This document shows, one piece after another, positions 11,434 to 21,895 of a stretch of 64,000 nt of DNA (within the stretch, counting starts at the first letter, position 1; the number at the start of each line of letters is the position of its first letter). The translations under genes and the position numbers were made by a program. The notes under the pieces are model-generated. The model ran no database searches. It was not told the origin of the DNA and saw only the letters and a program-made list of their open reading frames with translations. The DNA comes from Rhodosorus marinus. Lineage: Eukaryota > Rhodophyta > Stylonematophyceae > Stylonematales > Stylonemataceae. The DNA is taken from assembly GCA_029953675.1 (NCBI GenBank), contig JAMWBK010000009.1, positions 992,001 through 1,056,000 on the forward strand, written 5' to 3'.

Positions 11434-12816
11434 TCAAGTTGTGGCCTTTGACCCTTCGTCGATCACCGGATAGTTCGGCTGCGGATTCGTCTTCCAGATG
11501 CGAATGGTCCCATCATCTGCTCCCGTTGAGTAGGTTTCACCGTCAGGTGCGAAGCGCACAACCATGATCGGTCCGTGGTGACCACGATGGGATTCCAGCT
11601 CCACACCGGTTGCGTAGTCGTACATTCTCACTGACAAGTCTTGACCGCAGAGCACGTACTTTTCCTGTGATGGTTGTAGAGAACAAGATTCCGTTCCTCT
11701 GGGAGCCTGAATTGATAGTTAAACGATAACAAGGGACCATTGGTCAAGCTTGGAACCTCTCAACCCTGAAAGAGGCAAGACATGCGAAGGAAAAAGTTCT
11801 TACTTTGAACTTTTTGATTAATTCCATAGTCCTGACATCCCAGAACTGCACAGATTCATCTGCAAGAGCTAGGGTGAGGAAATCACTATTCCTCCTTAGT
11901 TCACCCGATCGAATCTCTGCTCCACACTCGACTTGTTTAATCTTCTGACCGACCCTAGCGTCCCATTTGGTAAGCTTTCCATCCGTCGATCCCGTGATGA
12001 TGACTTCGCTCTTGTCCCCGTAGAAACGTGCGAATTTAACGGGTCCAACTGGAAGTTCGAACACCGGTGTTTCGGGATCGGAAACATCGTACAAATTCAC
12101 AGTACTGAAGAGCCCCCCAGTGAGCAGCAAGGAAGCGTCCTATGCCAACATACATCAGACGGTTCGAGCGAACAGAAGATTCGGAGGTTAGCGGATGTCC
12201 GATCTCCGAGCAGACCCCCTGGCGACAGTGGATAAGATCAAAGAAATGCGTGCACCTGTACGAACCTTGGAAAGAGCGACGCTTTTGCAAACATGTTTTT
12301 GGGGCAGTCTCTGCCTAATATCTCCAGTTTTCGCATCCCATACTATCGCGCTCTGATCTGCAGATCCCGTCGCGGCTACAAACGTATCATCGCTAAGGCA
12401 TGCACTCCATACTGCACCTCCGTGGCCCTCGAAGGTACCCACCCAATCGCCGGTCACGCCATCGCGCAGCATGGGTTTGCCATCTGACGAAAAAAAAACA
12501 TTGGAAGAGAGACGCGCGGAAGAATCAGATCAGCGTCGAGGAGAAACTGTATTTCTTCCTTCCAAGAACAAGGATACAAAATTCTACCCCAAAAAGAACG
12601 GATCCATGACCGGAAGCTACAACACCCCGCCGCGGGGCTTCGTCTCCAACAAAGATCTCGTCCAATCGTTTGCGCTGAGGGACAATCAAATCACTTACCA
12701 AGACATCCACTGATGAGAAAAACACCTTCATCAGTGGGCTGACTGTATTCAAGCTCAACTACACCCCTCTTATGTCCAGGACAAACCATTGGCATCTGTC
12801 TAACCGTCGCAGCCAT
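11434..12816 (-). CDS. STRAP: STRAP/UNRIP-like WD40 protein
   Basis: Four exons: 12816-12699, 12483-12266, 12139-11804 and 11706-11434, giving 314 residues. The protein follows human STRAP along its whole length: PMVCPGHKRGVVELEYS, DGKPMLRDGVTGDWVGTF, GHGGAVWSACLS, SADQSAIVWDAKTG, LLTGGLFSTVNLYD, TKWDARVGQKI, then YDYATGVELESHRGHHGPI and the last blade TGADDGTIRIWKT. It is a beta-propeller scaffold. In animals it belongs to the SMN complex and also to cap-independent translation (UNRIP) and TGF-beta receptor signalling; only the RNP-assembly role is likely to be ancient. It is about 35 residues shorter than the human protein, ending soon after the last WD repeat. The intron at 12484-12698 contains an A-rich tract. 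Confidence 0.9.
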
Positions 12817-13044
12817 AGCGAAGCCCCTCCTCTCAAACAAAAAAAAAACAGTAAAACCCCCCACACAAATAGACAACCCGATCAACACCGATCAAAGATT
12901 TAATCAATCGAAACCTCGTATCCGCTCAAATACCATAAGAACAAGGAAGCTCCTACAGTGCTTCAAGAGAAACAAAAACTTTTCAAGTCGTCACCGCTAA
13001 AGAATCCCTGTCTAGTTCACCATTCCAATGAGCAAGGAATTCCG

Positions 13045-14230
13045 CTCCTTCATCCCGTCCCGAGTAGATGTTGTTTTCGCTTCTGGCGGATCATGCGACA
13101 ATGGTCAGAACGCTACCGGGTTTCTGACTTTTTAGATAACCTGATGAGAAAGCGGAATTGACCTTCAGGATTTACTTCAGTTAAGGGTTAAGTCTCTTCC
13201 AAGCAAAGCCAACGCTTCGCTCCCTCTTCCACCGGTTTTCGTCTCGTCAACGAGTAGATTTTGTTTTCGCTTATCGTGGACAGGCATTGTGGTGAGAATG
13301 CTATTGGGTTTCTGACTCTTGGATAGCGAGATGGGAGAGAGCAAACAGATCTCCTAATTCAGCTTCAGTGAGCGGTGAAGTTGCTTCGAAGCAAAGCAAG
13401 TGCTTCCCTCCCTCTTTCGACCGGTTTTCATCTGGTCTTGAGTAGATTTGGTTTTCGCTTCTCGTCGATCCGGCAATATTGGTGGGAACGTACTGGGCTT
13501 CTGACTTTTGTATAACCTGATGAGAGATCGAAATTGACCTTCAGAGTCTGTTTCAGTCGAACTTCAAATCGCTCTGAATCTGAGCAAATGCTTCCCTCGC
13601 TCTTCCGAGCGGTTTTTATCTCGTCCGCACGATCGAGGTGAGAGTGCAGGTTGGATTTTTGACTGCGGTTATGCTGATGGGAAAGAGGAAGAGACCTCCC
13701 GGGCAACTTCAGGGAACGGCGAATCCGTTTCCACGTAAAGCCAATCCCTCCCTCCCTCTTCCGAACGGTTTTGACCTCGTCTGGATCGGGCAATAGTGTT
13801 GAGAACACTTGCGGTGATGATGATGGGTGAGGGAACAACCTGCAAGCTTCAGTCAACGATGAAGTGGCTTCCAAGTAGAGGAGAGGGGTCCCCTCCCTCT
13901 TCCGAGTATACTAAATTTTCGTATCCCGACGATCAGCCCATAGTGGTGAGAATGCCGCTGGATCTGATGTTGGATACGCTGGTGGGAGAGATTCCGTGGG
14001 GTTCGTAAAACTGGACTCTGTTCAGTTAACGATGATACCATTTCCGAGTAAACTCGAATGCTTTCCTCCCTGCTCAGAACGGTTTGACTTCTGCTTTGCT
14101 CGTCGATAAGGCAAGAGGTGAGAACGGTGTAGCTTTTGGTGGGAGAGAAGGGTATGAGGGCTGGCCCCGTGACGCCGCTTCTAAGTAAAACACGTCATTT
14201 TTCCCTACCCCTGAGGACGGTTGTTCAGCT
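13045..14230. repeat. Decaying tandem repeat array, unit about 190 bp
   Basis: The block GAGTAGATTTTGTTTTCGCTT, followed by GTGGTGAGAAYGCT.TTGGGTTTCTGACT, GATGGGAGAGA, CTTCAG, AAGCAAAGC and CTTCCCTCCCTCTTCCGACCGGTTTTCRTCTCGTC, recurs with anchors near 13062, 13252, 13440, 13615, 13785, 13930, 14095 and 14220. Spacing falls from about 190 bp to 125-165 bp as copies lose segments and diverge towards the right. No copy keeps a shared open frame, so this is satellite-like DNA rather than a coding repeat. Confidence 0.75.
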
Positions 14231-14493
14231 TGTCCCAGAAGATCTGCTATGGACTGGGGTACTCGCGCTCAAAGACCCTCTGTCAAATCCGCACCGAATA
14301 CTCCAAGATTAGCTCAGCAGCAACATGAACTGACTCATGGAAGTCCTGCCTGATCTTTCAGCTTCATGGTTTTAAGGTATTGTGTCGCTACGTAGTGGTG
14401 ACCTCTCGAGCTCTGCTGCACTCAACAAGATGATGTTCTCAGTCTAGGCTACTCTGGGGAAAATCGTCTTGGTTAAAAGCTCTGCGTTGTTGT

Positions 14494-14537
14494 CCAGGAG
14501 AGTGTGCGTCTCTGCGCAGAGACGCACGCTCTCCTGG
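14494..14537. repeat. 44-bp palindrome with one mismatch
   Basis: Arms 14494-14515 and 14516-14537 are reverse complements over 22 bp with a single mismatch and no spacer; the centre is CTGCGCAG. As RNA the mismatch would be a G-U pair, so a continuous hairpin is possible. It stands alone, with no flanking duplicated target site that I can see. Confidence 0.8.
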
Positions 14538-15820
14538 CGATAAGCGACCTGTAACAATAAGTCAATGTGGATACACCCCCTCGCGCTCCGTTCCAATATC
14601 CATCGAAGCGGACTTGTTTGGGACGGTCAGTCTGTACTAGTAGACGAGGTGAGGGTGAGTTTCTCATCGGCTAGCTACTCTGAAGAAAGAAGAGAATGCC
14701 AAGAAACGCGTAGGGCACCCGCAGAGACTTCAAGACTAGAGTGTACATAAGCCAAACCCTGACTATCCTATCTGTTTTCTAGTACTGTTCAGGTTCTCAC
14801 ATAGTCCAATAGAGTTAAGAAACCTCACTCAAGCGCTGCGGTTTTCGTGTTGCCTAGTTTTCCTGTATTGCAGGAGAAAAACAACCTATATCATATATTT
14901 AGACGTATACATCTATATTTTAAAACATGTCCTATTCTCTAGAATTCGTATTTCTAACCTTTTTTTCATTCCTGAGCGGGAGAAATACAAAGCAAACTCG
15001 AAAAAATTACATTTAAGTGCATTCAGTCCCAAAAAAGTGCATTCTAGATCTTGCTATCAAATGCACAACCTAGGGGGGGGTTAGGGAGTGTCCCAAAATT
15101 ACACTCCATTCTCTCTTTTATCTAAAATATTTTTAGCGGGAGAGTGAAAGCTCGCTCATCATATCTGCAAGAAAACAACATTTCTCTTCACGAATAAAAT
15201 ACTGACACGTCACCCTAACGGATTTTTTTGTCCATATATAATTTTGTAGAAGAAAAAATATTCTTCGGGCTAAACATGCATTGAAAATGGTGAAAAAAAT
15301 AAGGTCCAGCTGGAGCAGAGAAAAATTTAGCGTTGATATGGAGAGGGGGGGGGGGTATAACTTAGTAGAAAAAACTATTTTCCGTTATTTACTTGTAAAA
15401 AGTAAATTTTTAGAGGATCATGAGAATTTTGTTGTACGGGATAGTTCTTGAGATACAGTTGAAGGATAATTTTTTTTGTGGATTCAATTTTTGTTTTGGA
15501 TGGATAACTTCCACCATCTCAGGCACTTGTTTTTTTTTATTTTAGAGGGATTTTGGAAATTGGCAAAATAGAGAGTTTACTGTCCTTTTCCTTGACAGCA
15601 GACTTTAGCGGAGGAGCAATTTCCATTTTTTTGGGGGGGTGGGGGGAGTGTTATGCTGCTGACGACTTAAGAAGGGATTGTGGAGGTTTGTTAGATGTGA
15701 AGAGTTTGGGATGGGTCGGAGAAGGGGAGGGGGGGAGGGGGGAGGAGCTTGGTGGTTGGAGTGGTAGTAGAGGGTTGAATTGAAATCTTGAGGGGTAACG
15801 TGAGAACTCGCGATTTTTGA

Positions 15821-15860
15821 GTGTGCGTGTGTGTGTGTGTGTGTGTGTGCGCGTGTGTGT
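15821..15860. repeat. (GT)n microsatellite
   Basis: About 40 bp of alternating GT with a few GC steps, some 115 bp upstream of the CUE-domain start codon, probably in its 5' UTR or promoter. Confidence 0.9.
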
Positions 15861-15973
15861 TATTTTAGGGAGGAGGAAAAGGTTGGTGAGAATTCCTTGT
15901 GGGGGTTTGTTTCGATTGTTATAGTAGTTGAGCGGGGATTGCTTGTTAGGATAGGCCTGGCGCTGTTGTGCAG

Positions 15974-17121
15974 ATGAATACGGAAATGGAGCAGAAGGTT
16001 TCTGCCATGGTGGCGATTTTCCCGTCTGTGAGCAGGGATAGGCTTCGAAGTGCATTGGATTCGCAGGGTGGAAACGTAGAGAGTGCAATCAACATGCTGC
16101 TGGCAGAGACTCGTGAGCCGGAGTAAGCAGGACTGCCAGCAAGCGGCGTTTTCGATCATCTTGAATTTGCTCGGACGGCAGGAGAATGATGATGCTTATT
16201 TGGCTGATCAAGGATTTTTTGCATTATTTCCGATTCACAGACCGACCGAGCAACCCGTGAATAGTAGCATAGTTTACGACTCTGGAAATGCTACCTTGGA
16301 TGCTGCTAGAACATTACAGTTAGCTGAGGATGAACGACTTGCGCAGATGCTGCAGGTGTGTCCCGCTTTCATGTTTGACTGTGCCCTAGATTTCCGGACA
16401 CCCCGTAGCCCGTACATGGTCACGGATCTGACTTCGCCTGTGTTTCTTAACGTATTGCAGAGGGAGGAAATTAGCAACGCCAACGGGGCCGGAACTGGAC
16501 TTGGCGATATAAATGTTGGTGTGTGGTCGCTCCCTTCTGCTAACGATGTCCAGTCCGGTATGCATGTTGTGTATGACAACATCAAGTACTACTCAGATGG
16601 TAAGCACTAATGTACAGATGCTGGACGCATGCTTCGCTTGCGGTTCCGTTCAGGATCAGAAAATTAACTCCATTTCGTCAATGTTGCAGCTGCTTACCGT
16701 CGGATGGTGGACTTGTATCAGCAGTATGTTGACGGCGGTGAGGGTAGTGGCGTGGTAAGTACAGCCGCATTTCTGTCGTTAGCCCACGCAAGAAAATTAA
16801 GTTGCTTGTATATGCTCCGTTTCATGCAGAGAGGTGAAAGGCGACCAGACGAATCAATTCAGGATGAGGTCAGAGTGGTTAGATCAGGGATGGCCGACGA
16901 GAGCACAGCAAGTCTCAGGACAGCGCACACGGCGGGATATTCCGGTAAGGAGCGGTACACAGAATTTTATCTGGTGAACGAGGCATTTACTGAGACCGAC
17001 CGTGCTTCTCTTGTTGTTATTTTTACTCAAAAACTCTCCAGTTCCGTCGTCGCGAGCGAATGATGTGGTACCAAGAAGAAGACCAACTGCAACGGTGGAG
17101 GAGAGCTCAAAAGACAAGTAG
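15974..17121 (+). CDS. CUE-domain (ubiquitin-binding) protein
   Basis: Six exons: 15974-16122, 16241-16355, 16461-16599, 16690-16754, 16830-16944 and 17042-17121, giving 220 residues. Residues 5-45 form a CUE domain: KVSAMVAIFPSVSRDRLRSAL, then GGNVESAINMLL, matching the MFP...L...GNVE.A...LL pattern that binds ubiquitin. The rest has a helix with LQLAEDERLAQMLQREEI, a QQYVDGGEG segment, and a charged C-terminus. No membrane segment is seen. The role could be a ubiquitin adaptor in endosomal sorting, autophagy or ER-associated degradation; the sequence does not choose. The 5' exon joins the second through a GTAAGC donor, giving a Glu-Pro linker after the CUE fold. Confidence 0.75.
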
Positions 17122-17340
17122 ACCGGTTCTTTCCCTTTCCTCCGCTGCAATGCGAATGTAAAAAAGGTGCTTTTGTGAACAAAACATGACCAAGATGTAC
17201 CGACTTGTCGCCTTTGTTCACGCCTTAACAAAATCCATCCGGTCAAAAGGCCCCCACCTCGCGAGTCGATGATCAGGACTCTATTGTTGACGCAAGTGAT
17301 CGCGCGGTTCCCTTAGTGTCAGCCTCTCCAGAGCAGAGCT

Positions 17341-18660
17341 CTATTCAGGGGGGGTCAGTAGCTTCATAATATCCGTGATCGAGATTACGCCGCTGGGCGA
17401 CATTGAATTTTCCACAATCCACAATCTGTGAGTTCTCAACGCAACAAGCTTCTCCACGGCCTCTCCAAGGCTTCTGCTTGAACCGACCGTGAAAACCGGG
17501 TAGGTATCCTGGCATGGCAAGAACAACAATAGCAGTGAGACTACCTGAGAATCACACACCTTTCGAGGACGAGGCCCGGTGCTTTTTGCTTACCCGCGCT
17601 TGATTGTCGGAAGAAAATGCCTCCTCCCTCTTGACGTGGCCTAAAAACTTATCCACCTCCAACCAAAAGAAGTGATAATGCCGCTTGCGAAGGATCCACT
17701 TTACATCGGATAGACTCAAGGCACCGATAATTGCACTGAGATCAGCAAGCACGAACGTTCAAAGTTAGTGAGTGGAACCCACACCCCCGAGTTTGTTCAC
17801 GAGCACGAAACACGATTGGAATTCATACTTTCGAGCATTGGTTATTGCAACGCTGGAGATGTTCTTCTGGAGGAGCAGTTTAACGCCTTCGATGACCAAA
17901 CTATCGTGTGCAACTGCGAGGACGGTGCCCTTAACCATTCCCAAGTCCTTCAAGCTGCGACTCATAACACCCTTCAACTTGGGCAGGTTCGCCTGCAGAA
18001 ATCCCAACAGCAGTCCCTGCGAAAGCATACCCTCGAACTCACCGTGTTCAGCAACTACAGCTGTTCTGTGGATGCGGTTGCCGAACTGCCTCACAGGCAT
18101 GGTGAGCGTATCGGATGGTAGTACCGACGAAAACTGTATCCAAACGGATGATGATTAGATTCACTAAATAATAATATGCAGCCAGTGCGATAGCTGATGA
18201 AAGGGATCCCATTGGTTCTCACCGTTCGCTCAACAATAGTGGCAACTGGAACCTTAGGTCCAACAGAATGCAACAGGTCAGACATATTAAGCTCTTGCGG
18301 GCGTTTGTTTTGCGGCAACTTTGCGACCAGGGATTCAACAAGTGTGCGATAAGTGAACACTCCGATCAGTTGTTTCTTCTCCAAGTTTTCCACCGGGGCG
18401 GAAAGAATATTGTTCTTCAGCAGAATCTGCGGGATAAACGACAGCGAGGAATCAGTCCAAACAGTAGGGTAGAGCCATCTGATTCATCAAGGCCCAAGAA
18501 GAAAACCTGTGCAAGCGTCGATTACACTAACCTCGCATGCTCCCTCCACGGACTCATCTGCATTAATCACGATCGCATTCTGCTGCTTGATCAGCTCTCC
18601 ACAAGTCATTGAGCTCCAAAGCTCAGTCTCAGCCCTCACATCATCCTCCGACAACACCAT
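17341..18660 (-). CDS. Protein with four CBS domains (SNF4/CBSX-like)
   Basis: Five exons: 18660-18532, 18426-18223, 18133-17829, 17735-17594 and 17508-17341, giving 315 residues. Two Bateman pairs can be read. The first contains LLKNNILSAPVENLEKKQLIG and RTAVVAEHGEFEGMLSQ. The second contains LQKNISSVAITNA, IIGALSLSDVKWI and, at the C-terminus, LVALRTHRLWIV followed by GVISITDIMKLL. CBS pairs bind adenosine nucleotides. Four-CBS proteins include the AMPK/SnRK1 gamma subunit SNF4 and plant CBSX5/6 proteins; this one lacks the beta-gamma extension of plant SnRK1 subunits. The upstream in-frame ATG (18660) was chosen over one at 18609. The middle exons are only recognisable once joined. It converges with the CUE gene, 220 bp away. 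Confidence 0.8.
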
Positions 18661-19840
18661 CCTCTCAACGCTTAACCTCGAAACTTGTTAAACCCTGTTT
18701 CGATGTGTAAAATTCGATCCGAACAAGCACCCAAACTCACTTAAGGAAACCCCAAAACCCCCCGGCCGCCTCCTCTTTGATTCCAACTCTTAAGAAGGGT
18801 TTCGAAAACAGACGAAGTCAAATCCTCACATTAACCCCGAGATTTTTACACATCCGCTCCAGATCAGATTCAGAACATATTATATATCCATAGTCCCTTC
18901 TCCTTCCTCTCTAGAAGTCCTGTCCAAATCAAACACATGTCCCACACAACCACTATAACACCTCTAATCCCACTCCCTTTGCCAACCCCCTTGTCAGTTC
19001 TACTTCCCCCAAAACTAAAATTCTATCACCAAGAAAAAACAAACGGGGATTCTCGTTTCACCATCATCAATCTTAAAACAAGAACAACAGTCCTTTTTAA
19101 TGAACCCCATTGAGACTGAATATATCTAAAATAAACTCCTCTTGTGAAGAATTCTAGGCTAAAAGTAGGCCAAGCAGCTCTGGAAACACTTTCGAACCCC
19201 ACCATCTCAACCCCCTTCCCATTCTTTTTCCGAACGACTTAAACCCACTTGAAATCTGTCAATTCATGTATTTGTGGCTTGGAGAGTAATCGTAGAACGG
19301 GTGCAGATACTTCTATTTGCAGTCCAAAGGGTTCCTCAAAAAAAGAATTTTCTGGGGAGGCCGGCTATTTTGGAAAAAAAAGAATACATGTACGTACGAA
19401 CTAGACAGCTGTCTAGTAAATTTCTTTTTGAAAATAGTCATAGTTGATTTTCAATGATTTTTGGGAAAAAGTGCCTGTAGGGCATCTTCAGGGTGACTTC
19501 ATATTTGAACTTATTCGTCGTAATGCTTTGTTTGCAGACTGGAGTTTGAGCGGTTTGAGATCTACGGCGAACTTACTAAGGTTCGAAGTACAGTATAGCA
19601 CACTTCTCACCGATACCGTTCTTGTTTTGTTTTGAGCTCTCTGGCCTGAGCGCCAGCGCAGCCTAGGAATTAGGAGCTGGCCCCCCCTGCCCGGTATGAG
19701 TAGTACGTACAGCGTGAAGCCTGTGTTCTGTTGCGCTTTAATAGGCGAGCAGCAGGGTTTCGCGCGCTGTTTCGTCCGGGACGATCCTACCTGAGATCTC
19801 GATCAGAAACCATCACGGGGTCCTTCGTTCTGTTATTTGG

Positions 19841-19886
19841 AGTTGATGTGTGTAGCAATAGGGAGTTGATGTGTGTAGCAATAGGG
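19841..19886. repeat. Perfect 23-bp tandem duplication
   Basis: The unit AGTTGATGTGTGTAGCAATAG plus GG occurs twice in a row (19841-19863 and 19864-19886) without a mismatch, so the duplication is recent or selected. Confidence 0.95.
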
Positions 19887-20665
19887 AGGGGCTGGGACCG
19901 CAACCATACGCTCTTTGAGTGCGTGCTCAAAGAACGTGCTGGGTTCTACGATCGACAACATCGAGTATCGGTCAACTAGTCTCCTCCGCTTCCGTCCTGG
20001 TTTACACAGGATCGATGTGAACCCGGTTACGACTAGGTGCGTTCTGGGCGGGCTCCGGACAGCCAAAATGAAGTAAGTCATCTGACTACATTTTCCTATG
20101 GACTTTCTTCAACGACTCCCTTCACATAGGACAAGGCTCGCTATCCTTCACATCTCCCCAAATGCATAGGTTACCATCCGCGAGCCCACTCACCCCATCG
20201 TTAAAACCAAGGCCGACGTCGGCGAAGATTGATACTTCTCCTCGCATACCAACCCCATGGCTCAGGCCGGCCTTCAAAGAATTTCTTCCCAGGACCCTTG
20301 AACATTGCGTATAGGTCTACAAGCGCTGCTTCCTCCTGCCTCGAGCGTGGTTCTTCTGGTCCCTGACTAGGTTCATCGAAAAACTCAAAGACGAGAACTC
20401 TGTCCCAATCCTCAAGCAATCTTCTAGGAGAGATTCCTTTTCCAAGCGTACGTACCTTGCATTAGCAGCTCTGCTTGTGGATCAGCCAGACCAGCCGTTG
20501 ATTCCGACTTTTTCTTTTTATCGTAGCTAGAGACCCCGCGTCCCTAGGCAGTGATCGAATTTGTGCTGCGCTGCCTTAGGCAGCTGCCCAGCAAAGGTTA
20601 TGGTTGCCCAAACATCCCCTCCCTCTTCGAAGAGATGAAGCGTTCGTTTAAGAGTTCGTCTAGTT

Positions 20666-20755
20666 AAAGGAGAAGAGCGTTGGGGGTCGTCGAGCAATAA
20701 GGAGAAGAGCGTTGTGGATCGTCTTGGCAAAGGAGAAAAGCGCTCGGGAATTGTC
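20666..20755. repeat. Three-copy minisatellite, period 30-33 bp
   Basis: AAGGAGAARAGCG starts at about 20666, 20699 and 20729, each followed by a diverged GGATCGTC-type segment. Non-coding. Confidence 0.6.
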
Positions 20756-21061
20756 CACTCAACGAAATTCGACATTTTCTGGGGACTTTGTAACTAGTTG
20801 TCGTCGGCAATGAAAGGATGAAGACGGTTTTGCTTTTTTCTTCTTGAAGGCGTTTGTGGGTTCTTGAAGTACCTATCGGATTGAGAGCGGGGAAATGCAT
20901 AAGAGAATTAGGAAAGCGGATAGGCGATGGATGAATCAAAGGAATAGAGACGTTTCGGTGGGAGTTTGTTGAGTGGTTGTTTGGGGCCCTGGAGGGATTC
21001 AAGTTGGGAGCTGGATTTTGTTTGTTCGTTTGTTTGTTTGTTTTGGTCGCTGGAAGGAACG

Positions 21062-21672
21062 ATGATTGAAGGACTGGTAAAGCCTTTGAGAAAGCGGTCT
21101 CATACGTTCGATGGCCCAACTCCTGAGGAACTTCCAATTTTCCAGAAGGAAATTCAGCGGCAATTGGAAGATGAGAAGGCGGCGCAACAAGCGGATCGAA
21201 CTGAGAAAGCTTCTGAGGTAAGCGTTCGAAAGCAAGGGAATGCTGATGGGTGATATCCTTTTCCGTTGCCCTGCTTGGAACAGATCCCTGAGACTTCTTG
21301 TTTCTGTTCTGTTTTTTGTTCTAGGGAAAAAACGGCATGGATATGGATCCTCCACCCTCCAAGCCGGAATTGAAAACGAAGGAGGAGAAGGTGGTCGCTA
21401 AGGAGGAGGTTCGAGTTGTTAAGGAGGAGAAAGTTTTGGTACAGGAACTTGCTAGAAAGCCCGAGCCAGAGAACTCAAAGGCGGACGAAGCAATCGAGCC
21501 AGAAAGCCCGGAGGAGGCTAAGCTGAAAGAATTAGAATCAGAACTGAAGAGGCTCCAGGCGAGGAAAAAAGAGCTCTACAAGCAGCTGAAGCAAGTCATT
21601 GAAAGGGATAGGAGCAAGCAGAAGGTGCGGAAGGTACCTGCTGTGACTCCAAGACTAACAGGCAAACCTTGA
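21062..21672 (+). CDS. Small acidic/lysine-rich coiled-coil protein, unknown
   Basis: Two exons, 21062-21217 and 21325-21672, give 167 residues. I do not recognise a family. The N-terminus (KPLRKRSHTFDGPTPEE) is followed by a charged linker rich in Lys, Glu and Pro. A clear coiled coil follows at roughly residues 125-152 (KLKELESELKRLQARKKELY), ending in a basic tail. Composition suggests a soluble nuclear or scaffold protein. The splice junction (GAG/GTAAGC, CTAG/GGA) keeps frame, and a strong coiled coil across the second exon supports it being a gene. It converges with PPWD1, 224 bp away. Confidence 0.65.
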
Positions 21673-21782
21673 TGCAACGAGATACTCTACACCTGATATA
21701 TTCCAGATAAGACTGGATCCAGCGCTAGAACTGCAGCGCTCCACCTGGACTCTTGTGATACCTGGTGATCTCAGTTTTCTCA

Positions 21783-21832
21783 GGAGAGAGAGCGCGCGCG
21801 CGATAGAGAGCAAGAGAGATAGAGCGAGAAAG
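21783..21832. repeat. GA/GC-rich simple repeat
   Basis: Alternating GAGAGAGAGCGCGCGCGC and imperfect GAGA units in the short convergent spacer between the coiled-coil gene and PPWD1. Confidence 0.8.
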
Positions 21833-21895
21833 TCCTCTCCTCGAGTGTTATATCGTTGAGCAGCTCCGAAGATCTCAAGCTCCATTTTTTCTGAT

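Larger units (their letters stand above)
12817..15973. other. Long intergenic region (3.2 kb)
   Basis: Non-coding. It holds a decayed tandem array (about 13045-14230), a 44-bp near-perfect palindrome (14494-14537), an 11-G run (15345-15355) and a GT microsatellite just before the CUE gene. From 14880 to 15560 it is strongly AT-rich. I see no open frame with family resemblance. Confidence 0.6.
18661..21061. other. Intergenic region (2.4 kb) between divergent genes
   Basis: No gene supported. It contains the palindrome CTAGACAGCTGTCTAG near 19404, a perfect 23-bp tandem duplication (19841-19886), three short tandem copies at 20666-20755 and TTTG repeats just before 21041. Promoters of the CBS gene (left) and coiled-coil gene (right) must be here. 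Confidence 0.5.

Noticed and set aside
13045-14230. A transposon with terminal repeats
   Set aside because: Only head-to-tail unit repetition is seen; no inverted ends, target duplication or transposase frame.
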